Positions 55,905-63,239 of a stretch of DNA of 64,000 nt are shown here, in pieces. Origin of the DNA: Pseudomonadota bacterium (GTDB taxonomy: Bacteria > Pseudomonadota > Alphaproteobacteria > Rhizobiales > Rhizobiaceae); assembly GCA_023390055.1 (NCBI GenBank), contig JAEWDP010000104.1:1-64000 (forward strand), in the 5' to 3' direction. Made by a program: the position numbers and the translations under genes. Under the pieces are notes generated by a model. That model had not been told where the DNA came from. It did no database searches and was given only the letters and a program-made list of their open reading frames with translations. Each line of letters starts with the position of its first letter. Within the stretch, counting starts at the first letter, position 1.

Positions 55905-57482
55905 ATGACCCAGACAGCCCATCCCGACAGTATCCTCATCATCGATTTCGGCAGCCAAGTGACACAGCTGATTGCGCGTCGCGTCCGCGAAGCCGGTGTC
56001 TATTGCGAAATACATCCGTTCCAGAATGCGGACGACGCATTTGGCAGACTTCAGCCGAAAGGCGTCATATTTTCCGGCGGCCCAGCTTCCGTCACGACTG
56101 AAGGAAGTCCCCGAGCACCACAGGCGGTGTTTGACTCCGGCGTACCGATTCTTGGCATCTGCTATGGCCAGCAGGTTCTGTGTCTTCAACGCGGCGGCGA
56201 AGTGGAGGGCGGACACGCGGCTGAGTTTGGTCGCGCCGACGTGGAAATAAAATCTAAAAGCCCGTTGTTTGAGGGTTTCTGGGATGTTGGAAAGCGCTAT
56301 CCGGTCTGGATGAGCCACGGTGATCGTGTAACGAGACTACCAGACGGATTTGAGATCATTGCAACGTCCGAGAATGCTCCGTTTGCCATCGCTGCGGATG
56401 AAAATAGACGCTACTACACGACGATGTTCCACCCAGAAGTCGTTCATACACCTGACGGCGCCAAGCTGCTTTCCAATTTTGTTCATAAGATCGTTGGATT
56501 AACATCGGATTGGACCATGTCGGCGTACCGAGCAGAAATGATCCGGAAGATCCGTGAACAGGTTGGAGACGAGCGCGTCATCTGCGGGTTATCGGGTGGT
56601 GTCGATTCGTCTGTTGCGGCGGTACTTATCCACGAAGCAATTGGTGATCAGCTTACGTGCATTTTCGTTGATCATGGCCTGCTCCGGATGAATGAAGCCG
56701 ATCAAGTCGTGAAGATGTTTCATGATAATTATAACATTCCACTGATCCATGTGGATGCCTCTGATCTGTTTCTTACCGAGCTTTCTGGTGTTTCTGAACC
56801 AGAAGCTAAGCGAAAAACGATTGGCCGACTGTTTATCGAAGTTTTCGAAGCAGAGGCAAAGAAAATTGCGGGAGACGGGAAAGGCGCACCACGCTTTCTA
56901 GCCCAGGGAACATTGTATCCGGACGTCATTGAGAGCGTTTCTTTCTCAGGCGGCCCGTCAGTCACCATCAAGAGCCACCACAATGTGGGCGGACTACCCG
57001 AGCGCATGAATATGCAGCTCGTAGAACCGCTGCGAGAGCTCTTCAAGGATGAGGTTCGCGCGCTTGGCCGCGAACTTGGCCTACCCGACAGTTTCATCAG
57101 TCGCCACCCATTCCCGGGACCAGGACTTGCAATCCGTTGCCCCGGTGGTGTGACGCGTGAAAAGCTCGATATTCTGCGTAAGGCAGACGCGATCTATCTC
57201 GATGAAATACGAAAGGCAGGCCTGTACGACACGATCTGGCAGGCATTTGCCGTTCTTCTGCCGGTGCAGACCGTCGGAGTTATGGGTGACTATCGTACCT
57301 ATGACTTTGTTTGTGCTCTGCGCGCGGTTACCTCCGTCGATGGGATGACTGCAGATTTTTATCCCTATGACATGAATTTCCTTGGTCGCACCGCGACACG
57401 TATCATCAATGAAGTTCGTGGTATTAACCGGGTTGTCTACGATGTGACGTCGAAGCCGCCTGGTACAATCGAGTGGGAATGA
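55905..57482 (+). CDS. guaA: GMP synthase (glutamine-hydrolysing)
   Basis: GuaA makes GMP from XMP and glutamine. The N-terminal class I amidotransferase has ILGICYGQQVLCLQ (catalytic Cys) and MFHPEVVHTPDG (His, Glu); the ATP-pyrophosphatase domain has CGLSGGVDSSVAAVL; and the C-terminal dimerisation domain ends with PPGTIEWE. The length of 525 residues is normal. The 3' half looks less GC-rich by eye than neighbouring genes. The last codons are a target site for integrative elements, and related copies occur downstream. Confidence 0.97.
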   Translation: MTQTAHPDSILIIDFGSQVTQLIARRVREAGVYCEIHPFQNADDAFGRLQPKGVIFSGGPASVTTEGSPRAPQAVFDSGVPILGICYGQQVLCLQRGGEVEGGHAAEFGRADVEIKSKSPLFEGFWDVGKRYPVWMSHGDRVTRLPDGFEIIATSENAPFAIAADENRRYYTTMFHPEVVHTPDGAKLLSNFVHKIVGLTSDWTMSAYRAEMIRKIREQVGDERVICGLSGGVDSSVAAVLIHEAIGDQLTCIFVDHGLLRMNEADQVVKMFHDNYNIPLIHVDASDLFLTELSGVSEPEAKRKTIGRLFIEVFEAEAKKIAGDGKGAPRFLAQGTLYPDVIESVSFSGGPSVTIKSHHNVGGLPERMNMQLVEPLRELFKDEVRALGRELGLPDSFISRHPFPGPGLAIRCPGGVTREKLDILRKADAIYLDEIRKAGLYDTIWQAFAVLLPVQTVGVMGDYRTYDFVCALRAVTSVDGMTADFYPYDMNFLGRTATRIINEVRGINRVVYDVTSKPPGTIEWE

Positions 57483-57488
57483 TTCAGG
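57468..57488 (+). repeat. att-like repeat copy 1, at the guaA 3' end
   Basis: ATCGAGTGGGAATGATT spans the last codons I-E-W-E and the stop of guaA. The 11 bases ATCGAGTGGGA recur exactly at 58845. Confidence 0.65.
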
Positions 57489-57602
57489 CCTATCCGAACC
57501 CCGCCGCTTTTGCGCTGAGATACGTAATTGGGGCACAACCCCGGGCGATGTCTTGTGATCGTCCTTCTACAGCTGTCGAATAAATGGATGTACGTTTCGT
57601 CA

Positions 57603-57945
57603 GATGGCTGGTGAGCGCAGACCGAGGTCGGGCAGGTAGGGAATGGCTTTGGCACCGGCAATGGATAGTAGGTCACCAAGATAATCCCAAAACGATATCC
57701 CAAGCTTATTGCAGGTCTTGAGCAGAGACAGGAAAGTATCACGGCAATCACGACCGGTATCGCTGCGTGTGCCACCACTGACCTTGCGCCTGGTAACCTG
57801 GCAGCGAATGTCATTCTCCGAGCCATTGGTGTGCAACGGAATCTCTGATCGCTCAAGGACTATCAAAAGCTCCGCCTTGTTCGCATGCAAGCTACGCCGC
57901 ATCGCTTGAACTCGACGCTGTTTCGCTGGAATCGATCATTGAACG
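57603..57945 (-). mobile_element. IS66-type transposase C-terminal remnant
   Basis: The fragment encodes about 100-115 residues, including LHANKAELLIVLERSEIPLH, TNGSENDIRCQVTRRK, SGGTRSDTGRDCRDTFLSLL and KLGISFWDYLGDLL, the well-known C-terminus of a transposase group usually labelled IS66-like. The N-terminal catalytic part is missing and no terminal inverted repeats were recognised. It lies between the first two att-like repeats. Confidence 0.75.
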
Positions 57946-58034
57946 GATTTGGGATTTGGTCGGCCTGTCATGCGCGAGGATCGCAGAAAGAGACGAGAAT
58001 GAGGCATGACCGAGGGCGTCGCCATCATTGACGG

Positions 58035-58052
58035 TAATGTATATTTACATTA
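58035..58052. promoter_or_regulatory. Probable vapBC operator
   Basis: TAATGTA and TACATTA are exact complements with a TATT spacer, ending 29 bases before the antitoxin start. AbrB-type antitoxins, with their toxin, usually repress their own operon from such a palindrome. Confidence 0.5.
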
Positions 58053-58081
58053 CATTATTTCATCGAACAATGGAGGTTGCG

Positions 58082-58348
58082 ATGGCGTCGCTGGCGGTCA
58101 CGGTGAAGGGGCAGGTTACGCTCAAGCGAGATTTACTGCGGCATCTCGGCATCAAGCCGGGGGAGCGGGTCGAGTTTGAAAAACTGCCTGATGGTGAGCT
58201 GCGAGTGCGGGCGGCGCGGCCAACGGGTACGATTGACGACTTCTTCCACGCGCTTGACGGCAAGGTGAAGCTGAAGAAGCCGCTGACGATTGAGAAAATG
58301 AACGAGATCGCGGCGGCAGGGTGGGCTGGCGAGCTGGACGGCGAATGA
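58082..58348 (+). CDS. vapB: VapB-type antitoxin (AbrB/SpoVT family)
   Basis: An 88-residue protein with an N-terminal swapped-hairpin DNA-binding domain (LAVTVKGQVTLKRDLLRHLGI, PGERVEFEKLPDGELRVR) and a C-terminal toxin-binding tail. The ATG at 58082 follows GGAGGTTGCG; the frame is open further upstream but that would include the operator. Its stop overlaps the toxin start (ATGA). Confidence 0.88.
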   Translation: MASLAVTVKGQVTLKRDLLRHLGIKPGERVEFEKLPDGELRVRAARPTGTIDDFFHALDGKVKLKKPLTIEKMNEIAAAGWAGELDGE

Positions 58349-58743
58349 AGATCACTGCTGATACCAATGTGCTTGCTCGTGCGATCCTGCAAGATGACGC
58401 CGAGCAATGCCGTGCGGCACGCGACTTGCTTAGGGATGCGACCTTGGTCGCCGTATCGTTGCCGTCGCTATGTGAGCTTGTCTGGATACTCCGACAAGGT
58501 GCGAAGCTGGCGAAAGAGGACGTGTCGATAGCCATCCAAGCGTTGCTCGATGCTGGTAATGTTGTCCTCAATCGCCCTGCTGTGGAGTCAGGGCTAGCGC
58601 TGCTCGATGCCGGAGGGGGCTTTGCTGACGGCATCATGGCGTACGAAGGCAAGTGGCTGGGCGGCGAAACTTTCGTCTCTTTCGACAAGAAGGCGGTCGC
58701 GCTTTTATCGAAACAGGGCGAGTCTACGCGACTGCTGACCTAG
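58345..58743 (+). CDS. vapC: VapC-type PIN-domain toxin
   Basis: A 132-residue PIN ribonuclease. The acidic residues that bind magnesium are in place: Asp6 (KITADTNVLARAIL), Glu44 (LCELVW), Asp95 (FADGIMAY) and Asp114 (SFDKKAV). VapC toxins cut tRNA or rRNA and are held inactive by VapB. It lies in the accessory interval downstream of guaA and may help keep that interval in the population. Confidence 0.9.
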   Translation: MKITADTNVLARAILQDDAEQCRAARDLLRDATLVAVSLPSLCELVWILRQGAKLAKEDVSIAIQALLDAGNVVLNRPAVESGLALLDAGGGFADGIMAYEGKWLGGETFVSFDKKAVALLSKQGESTRLLT

Positions 58744-58773
58744 TTGGAGTGCAACCCAGATTTCAACGTGGTA

Positions 58774-58829
58774 TTTATCGTAATATTCGAAGATGGGTAT
58801 GCCTCAATATATTGAAATATAACGATAAA
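58774..58829. repeat. 14-base imperfect inverted repeat beside the att-like site
   Basis: TTTATCGTAATATT (58774-58787) and AATATAACGATAAA (58816-58829) are complementary at 13 of 14 positions. They lie in a strongly AT-rich stretch between vapC and the second att-like repeat. Confidence 0.55.
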
Positions 58830-58844
58830 AATATCATTTTTATG

Positions 58845-58865
58845 ATCGAGTGGGAGTAATTTTGG
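58845..58865 (+). repeat. att-like repeat copy 2 (duplicate of guaA tail)
   Basis: ATCGAGTGGGAGTAATTTTGG again encodes I-E-W-E-stop. It shares ATCGAGTGGGA exactly with the guaA end and 16 of 18 bases (from GAGTGG on) with the copy at 60596. Confidence 0.65.
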
Positions 58866-59048
58866 CATCGCCGATCGCCGCCGACTTTTCTCTATGGCAT
58901 AGCTGAGGGTAAGCCTCTTATTCCATCCAAACAGGCTGGGTCGGGCGGGCTTGGCACGACTTGCTGCGCAGCATGCACCATCTGTCGCCCTTCTGCCCTT
59001 GTAATGTCGCCATCCAGTGCGAGCCTAAAGCTACAAAGCGAACCGGAG

Positions 59049-59741
59049 ATGAATGGACGCATGGCAGGACGAAGCGGGGCACGGATAGCAGGGCTGTTTG
59101 TCTTGGGGTCAGCATTGTCGGCAGCAGCGTCCGGCCCCTTTCCCTACTCCGATCTTCCGCCCAACCTGCCCGAACGCCGCCCCGGACTATGGGAAATCCG
59201 CACGGAAGGCACGCTGAGCAGCGGGCCTGTTAAAAGGTATGAGGAGCGGTCCCGTCTCTGCGTGGATGCTGTTGTCGATCACGCGCTTTACCGCAAAGAT
59301 CTGGATGCCAAGCATATGACCGTAGCAATAATGGATGGAAGGTGCGATGCACCCGCCTACGCCTTTGATGGCCACGCCCTTTCCATGACCATGCAGTGCA
59401 CCAGCGGAGCCGTGGACGGCGGCCCGCGTGCCGAGACCAGCTTTGCCAGCACCACTACTTATGCCGGTCCGGACAGCGTAACCGTAGAGCACCGGCGGGT
59501 CGATCACGGCCACATTGCCTTTGAGAGCGAAACCACCTATCGCGATACCATGACGCGGATCGGCGATTGTGAAGCCGGCCAGAAGCCCGGCGACCGTGTC
59601 CGTATCGATTCCCGCATGGATGGCAGCGAAGTTCAAAAATCCATGCGCAAAGACAATATACTCGATTGCTCCCACACCCATCACAAGTTGATGGAAGATA
59701 TTCTGGCAGCCCATCGCCGACTAAATGAGTCAGGGCTGTAA
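59049..59741 (+). CDS. DUF3617 family exported protein
   Basis: A protein of about 230 residues: signal peptide AGLFVLGSALSAAASG, then LPERRPGLWEIRTEG, the usual DUF3617 opening, and four cysteines further on (RLCVDA, GRCDAP, MQCTSG, GDCEAG). DUF3617 has no known function. The ATG at 59049 or 59061 may start. It stands alone between the second and third att-like repeats; DUF3617 is common in sphingomonads and less expected in this chromosomal context. Confidence 0.75.
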   Translation: MNGRMAGRSGARIAGLFVLGSALSAAASGPFPYSDLPPNLPERRPGLWEIRTEGTLSSGPVKRYEERSRLCVDAVVDHALYRKDLDAKHMTVAIMDGRCDAPAYAFDGHALSMTMQCTSGAVDGGPRAETSFASTTTYAGPDSVTVEHRRVDHGHIAFESETTYRDTMTRIGDCEAGQKPGDRVRIDSRMDGSEVQKSMRKDNILDCSHTHHKLMEDILAAHRRLNESGL

Positions 59742-60680
59742 GCCATACGGTGAAAGACCGCTTCATCTATTCTTTCCATGACAAAACGTTCCCTGCAAGC
59801 CGCGAGCAGAGCTCACTTTGGCGCATGGAAACGAGCCTCCGGGGATGAAGCCCGATCTCGCGAACAGGCAAACGCGGGCGCTAACAAAACGGTGAGCGCA
59901 CCGGCTGGTGCCGATGGGCCAGCTTCACGTGATGCAGTGACGATCCGTAGCAAGCACTGATGCAAGTCGGCGCACAGTTTATTGGCGCTCTCGCGGCTGC
60001 CGGTGACTCCAATACTCCTGCACACCCGTGGATCGAACAGGATCCAGACACTGGTACGCAGAACTCAAAATACGTCTGCCGCCACCGGAAACCACAAGGC
60101 AACTTGCCGATTCACTCTCCTCACTCGCAGATATACTGCGTGGCAAAGCAGCAAGATGAACAGTGGCAGCACACCAGTCACCTGAGTGTTTCCGTTCTCT
60201 TCCTAGTTGCAGCCGGGCACTCCAGATGCTCCATATCCGAATCCGGAAACCAATCGACTCGAATTTTTATATACAAATGGAATTGGCTTGTCCTGCACTC
60301 ACGTTAGGGCAGGCAAGCTGCATCCGGTTTATTGACCGCCTCATCCACTCGAAGTCCCGGAGCTTCATAATATACCCATCATAAATGGGCAGATTTCCTG
60401 AGCTTAACCACGATACATTGAGAAGCAGAAGCGTGTTAAACTCACCTGAACGAAGCATTTACGTCACGCAGAAATGACAGGTCGTACTAGAGGTATCGTG
60501 CTGGCAACCCGATGTCCGATCGATCTCAGCCATAATGTTACAGATGGACGATCTCGTGCGTCGTTCTGATGCCAGAATGTGTAATCCGCTACTATGAGTG
60601 GCCGTAATTTTGGTCAAGTTCGGATACAAATGCAGCTCGAAGTTGGTGAATCCTGAGAAATCACCGCCTTTGCAACACCC
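59742..60680. other. Non-coding or decayed accessory DNA
   Basis: About 940 bases with short open frames on both strands (for example 59778-59960 and 59960-60307 on plus) but no recognised family, no convincing ribosome binding sites and an AT-rich second half. It includes the third att-like repeat. It looks like eroded remains of inserted DNA. Confidence 0.55.
60596..60613 (+). repeat. att-like repeat copy 3
   Basis: GAGTGGCCGTAATTTTGG matches 16 of 18 bases of the copy at 58848-58865, including the uninterrupted GTAATTTTGG. It is not part of a recognised gene. Confidence 0.55.
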
Positions 60681-61913
60681 CTACCAGCCGCTGAACCGCG
60701 GCCACCACTTCAACGGCTGTTGCTCGTCAACAGAGATCACCCAGTATCCTTCGTGCTGCGCTGCAGTCGCGCAGGCATGATTGGGAAGGATCCGCAGTTT
60801 TGTTCCAATCTGTACTGCCGGGATATGTTCGATGCCCCCTGGACGAAGGCTCAGGATCGAGTGCTCCTGATTTACACCGGTGACAAGCAGATCAGGAATT
60901 GGTTCACCGTCGACATTGCAAACCAAGCCGTATCCCTGATCGACGCGCTGGTTGGATGTACCTCGGTCTCGCGACAGCGCCATCCAGCCGGCATCAGTTA
61001 TTATCCAACCGCGTTCCTTCTGATGCCCTATAACAGTTGCCAGAACAGAAACAGCGATATCTTCGTGCGTGCAAACCCCGATGCCGGCCATTACCAGATC
61101 GAAGAATACATAGACCCCGGCGCGCAATTCGGTCACACCGGTCAGGTCACGTGCATGATGGGCCGTCGGAGTAGAGCCAACACTGACAACGGGACACGGC
61201 AAGTTTGCAGCACGCAGGACACCAGCCGCCTGAACAGCTGCTGCACGCTCCTGCTCGGCGAAGGCTGCCAGACTGCTCTTATCTCTGACATTATAGCTTC
61301 CACCTGCATGCGTGAGGATGCCGCGCAAGTTGGCGCCCCCCTCGTGTAGGATACGCCCGACTTGGGCGATCTGTAGCGCCTCTGGTGCCAGTCCTGAGCG
61401 ATGCCCGTCACAGTCAATCTCGATAAGTACGCCTATTGGGTCACCAGTCTGTTCCGAAGCGAGCGCAACAGCCTGTGCCTGCTCGACTGAGTCAAGAACT
61501 ATCGTCAAGTCACATCCTGACCTGCGCAGCGCAGACACTCTGGGCAATTTGTCAGGCGAAATGCCTACGGCGTACAGTATATCTCGGACTCCTGCAGCAA
61601 AGAACACCTCTGCTTCCTTCATGGTCGAAACGGTGGCCGGACCATTGCCGTTAGCGAGAGTTCGACGAGCGACATCAACGGACTTGGAGGTTTTGAGATG
61701 AGGCCGCAACGACACTCCGAGGCCATCCGCGTGCGAACGAAGTCTTTGAATATTGTTCTCCATGCGGGCTTCATCGAGAATGAGGCACGGAGTCTGAAGA
61801 TGATCTAGATGGTGTTCTTGCGACAATACACTTTCCTCGGAACTAGAATACTGATGGTGATCATCTTCTATCGACTCTGATCTGAGGTACAGTTCCATCC
61901 ATCGTAGCCGCAA
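60681..61913 (-). CDS. DSD1-family PLP-dependent enzyme (D-serine dehydratase / D-threonine aldolase-like)
   Basis: A 410-residue enzyme with an alanine-racemase-type N-terminal barrel and a metal-binding C-terminal domain. The PLP lysine is Lys74 in RPHLKTSKS; the N-terminal TPCLILDEARMENNI is characteristic; the zinc ligands are in LPNHACATAAQHEGYW. Such enzymes act on D-serine, D-threonine or related D-amino acids. The first 30 residues are acidic and unlike the family, so a later start is possible. Divergent functions cannot be separated by eye. Confidence 0.85.
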   Translation of the reverse strand: MRLRWMELYLRSESIEDDHHQYSSSEESVLSQEHHLDHLQTPCLILDEARMENNIQRLRSHADGLGVSLRPHLKTSKSVDVARRTLANGNGPATVSTMKEAEVFFAAGVRDILYAVGISPDKLPRVSALRRSGCDLTIVLDSVEQAQAVALASEQTGDPIGVLIEIDCDGHRSGLAPEALQIAQVGRILHEGGANLRGILTHAGGSYNVRDKSSLAAFAEQERAAAVQAAGVLRAANLPCPVVSVGSTPTAHHARDLTGVTELRAGVYVFFDLVMAGIGVCTHEDIAVSVLATVIGHQKERGWIITDAGWMALSRDRGTSNQRVDQGYGLVCNVDGEPIPDLLVTGVNQEHSILSLRPGGIEHIPAVQIGTKLRILPNHACATAAQHEGYWVISVDEQQPLKWWPRFSGW

Positions 61914-61991
61914 CAGAACATCGTTGCTGCAGGAACTTCTTTCTGGTTCCAGGCGGCCGATATAACCGGCCCCCTGTAACCCATTCGGTCT

Positions 61992-62306
61992 TCAACTTGA
62001 CCAGCCTTTGGTCCATTGCGGCACAATCGTGCGAAACTTGGAAGGTTCGGCAAGCAATGCGGCCGTCTCCCGCTGATAGTCAGCATACCAAGATTGATTA
62101 ACAAAATCATTCGTCGCGGCTTCACCCGTAAAGAGTTGATAGGCCACAATCGTATCGGGGTCATTTTCATCGAACCCATACACATAGGCAAGCTGACCCT
62201 TGGCGCTTTCAATATACGCGCGTGCATACTTCTCCCAGATATGTTTCACCTGATCACGCTTCCCGGGCAGGGCTTTGTGCCTGATGTAAAGTGCTTTCGC
62301 GCTCAT
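61992..62306 (-). CDS. Antibiotic biosynthesis monooxygenase-like (ABM) protein
   Basis: A 104-residue dimeric alpha-beta barrel protein resembling putative quinol monooxygenases: ALYIRHKALPGKRDQVKHIW and YVYGFDENDPDTIVAYQLF. The ATG at 62306 follows GGAGACGACG. Substrate unknown. It lies 78 bases upstream of the DSD1-like gene in the same direction. Confidence 0.78.
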   Translation of the reverse strand: MSAKALYIRHKALPGKRDQVKHIWEKYARAYIESAKGQLAYVYGFDENDPDTIVAYQLFTGEAATNDFVNQSWYADYQRETAALLAEPSKFRTIVPQWTKGWSS

Positions 62307-62517
62307 CGTCGTCTCCATTGAACGTCTTGGCATCTGCCGATGGACGCATAACCGCCCATGCCCATATGACGTTCACGACATGGCGTTTGTGACATCGAGT
62401 AATATTTTTCTGCGGCCCGATATAAAAGTCGATTTATGTGATGGTTGGAGATCAACCGTCATCCATGGAATTGAGCCGGGACCATCAAGCCATGTCTCGG
62501 CGAAAACGGCGTCGTTT

Positions 62518-63072
62518 CTAAAATTCCAGAGACTTTTGCTCAGGATCAAGCGAAGCAAGCCTCACACCTTCGAGTTCCAGCATCCGCGCCTTTGAAATTA
62601 CGCCTCCTGGAGCAGAGAAACCTCCGAGCTTGCCGCCAGCTGCGACCACTCGGTGGCAGGGGATGATCAGGGCAACCGGATTTTTCGCCATCGCCTGGCC
62701 GACTTTACGCGCTGCCTGCGGTTCCTCGTCCAATTCCTTGGCAAGCCTGCCGTACGTCGTCGTATGGCCCCATCCAATCTTGCGGGTTAAATCGTAAACC
62801 TGTCTGAAGAAGCCACTCACGCCGTGAAGATCAAGTGTGTAACTGGTAAAATCTACTGGCTCACCCGAGAAATAGCGTGCTGCTGCCTCGATCGCCTTTG
62901 CAACCTCCAACGGAGGCACTCCATGATCGGAATTTGACAAACGATCGACCAATAGCCGTTCCGTCGCCTCAGCATCACTGGTCGGCAATTGAAAGCGGGT
63001 AATACCTGCATCGCTCCAGGCGATACCGCAGAATCCACCGCACGTCTCGAAAACAGCGTACCGGCTCGTCAT
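62518..63072 (-). CDS. ogt: Methylated-DNA--protein-cysteine methyltransferase (Ogt)
   Basis: The 184-residue protein repairs O6-alkylguanine by transferring the alkyl group to its own Cys139 in IIPCHRVVAAGG. The helix-turn-helix WGHTTTYGRLAKEL and LGGFSAPGG are present. The ATG at 63072 follows GGGGA. It has no Ada domain. Confidence 0.95.
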   Translation of the reverse strand: MTSRYAVFETCGGFCGIAWSDAGITRFQLPTSDAEATERLLVDRLSNSDHGVPPLEVAKAIEAAARYFSGEPVDFTSYTLDLHGVSGFFRQVYDLTRKIGWGHTTTYGRLAKELDEEPQAARKVGQAMAKNPVALIIPCHRVVAAGGKLGGFSAPGGVISKARMLELEGVRLASLDPEQKSLEF

Positions 63073-63239
63073 CGGCAATCCCCGGGACAATCAGACAGAA
63101 CACACTCGCGTCGAGGTTCCTTGAACACGAGTATTCGTCTTCTTGCGCGCACCCATGTTTTGTCCATCACTTCAAAACATTACCAGAACAATCTGGCGAT
63201 GGAAGATTTTTTGACCGTCTGCGATAGATATTCGCCGTC

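Noticed and set aside
59778..59960. 60-codon Ala/Arg/Ser-rich frame after the DUF3617 gene
   Set aside because: It has low complexity, no ribosome binding site and lies in decayed DNA.
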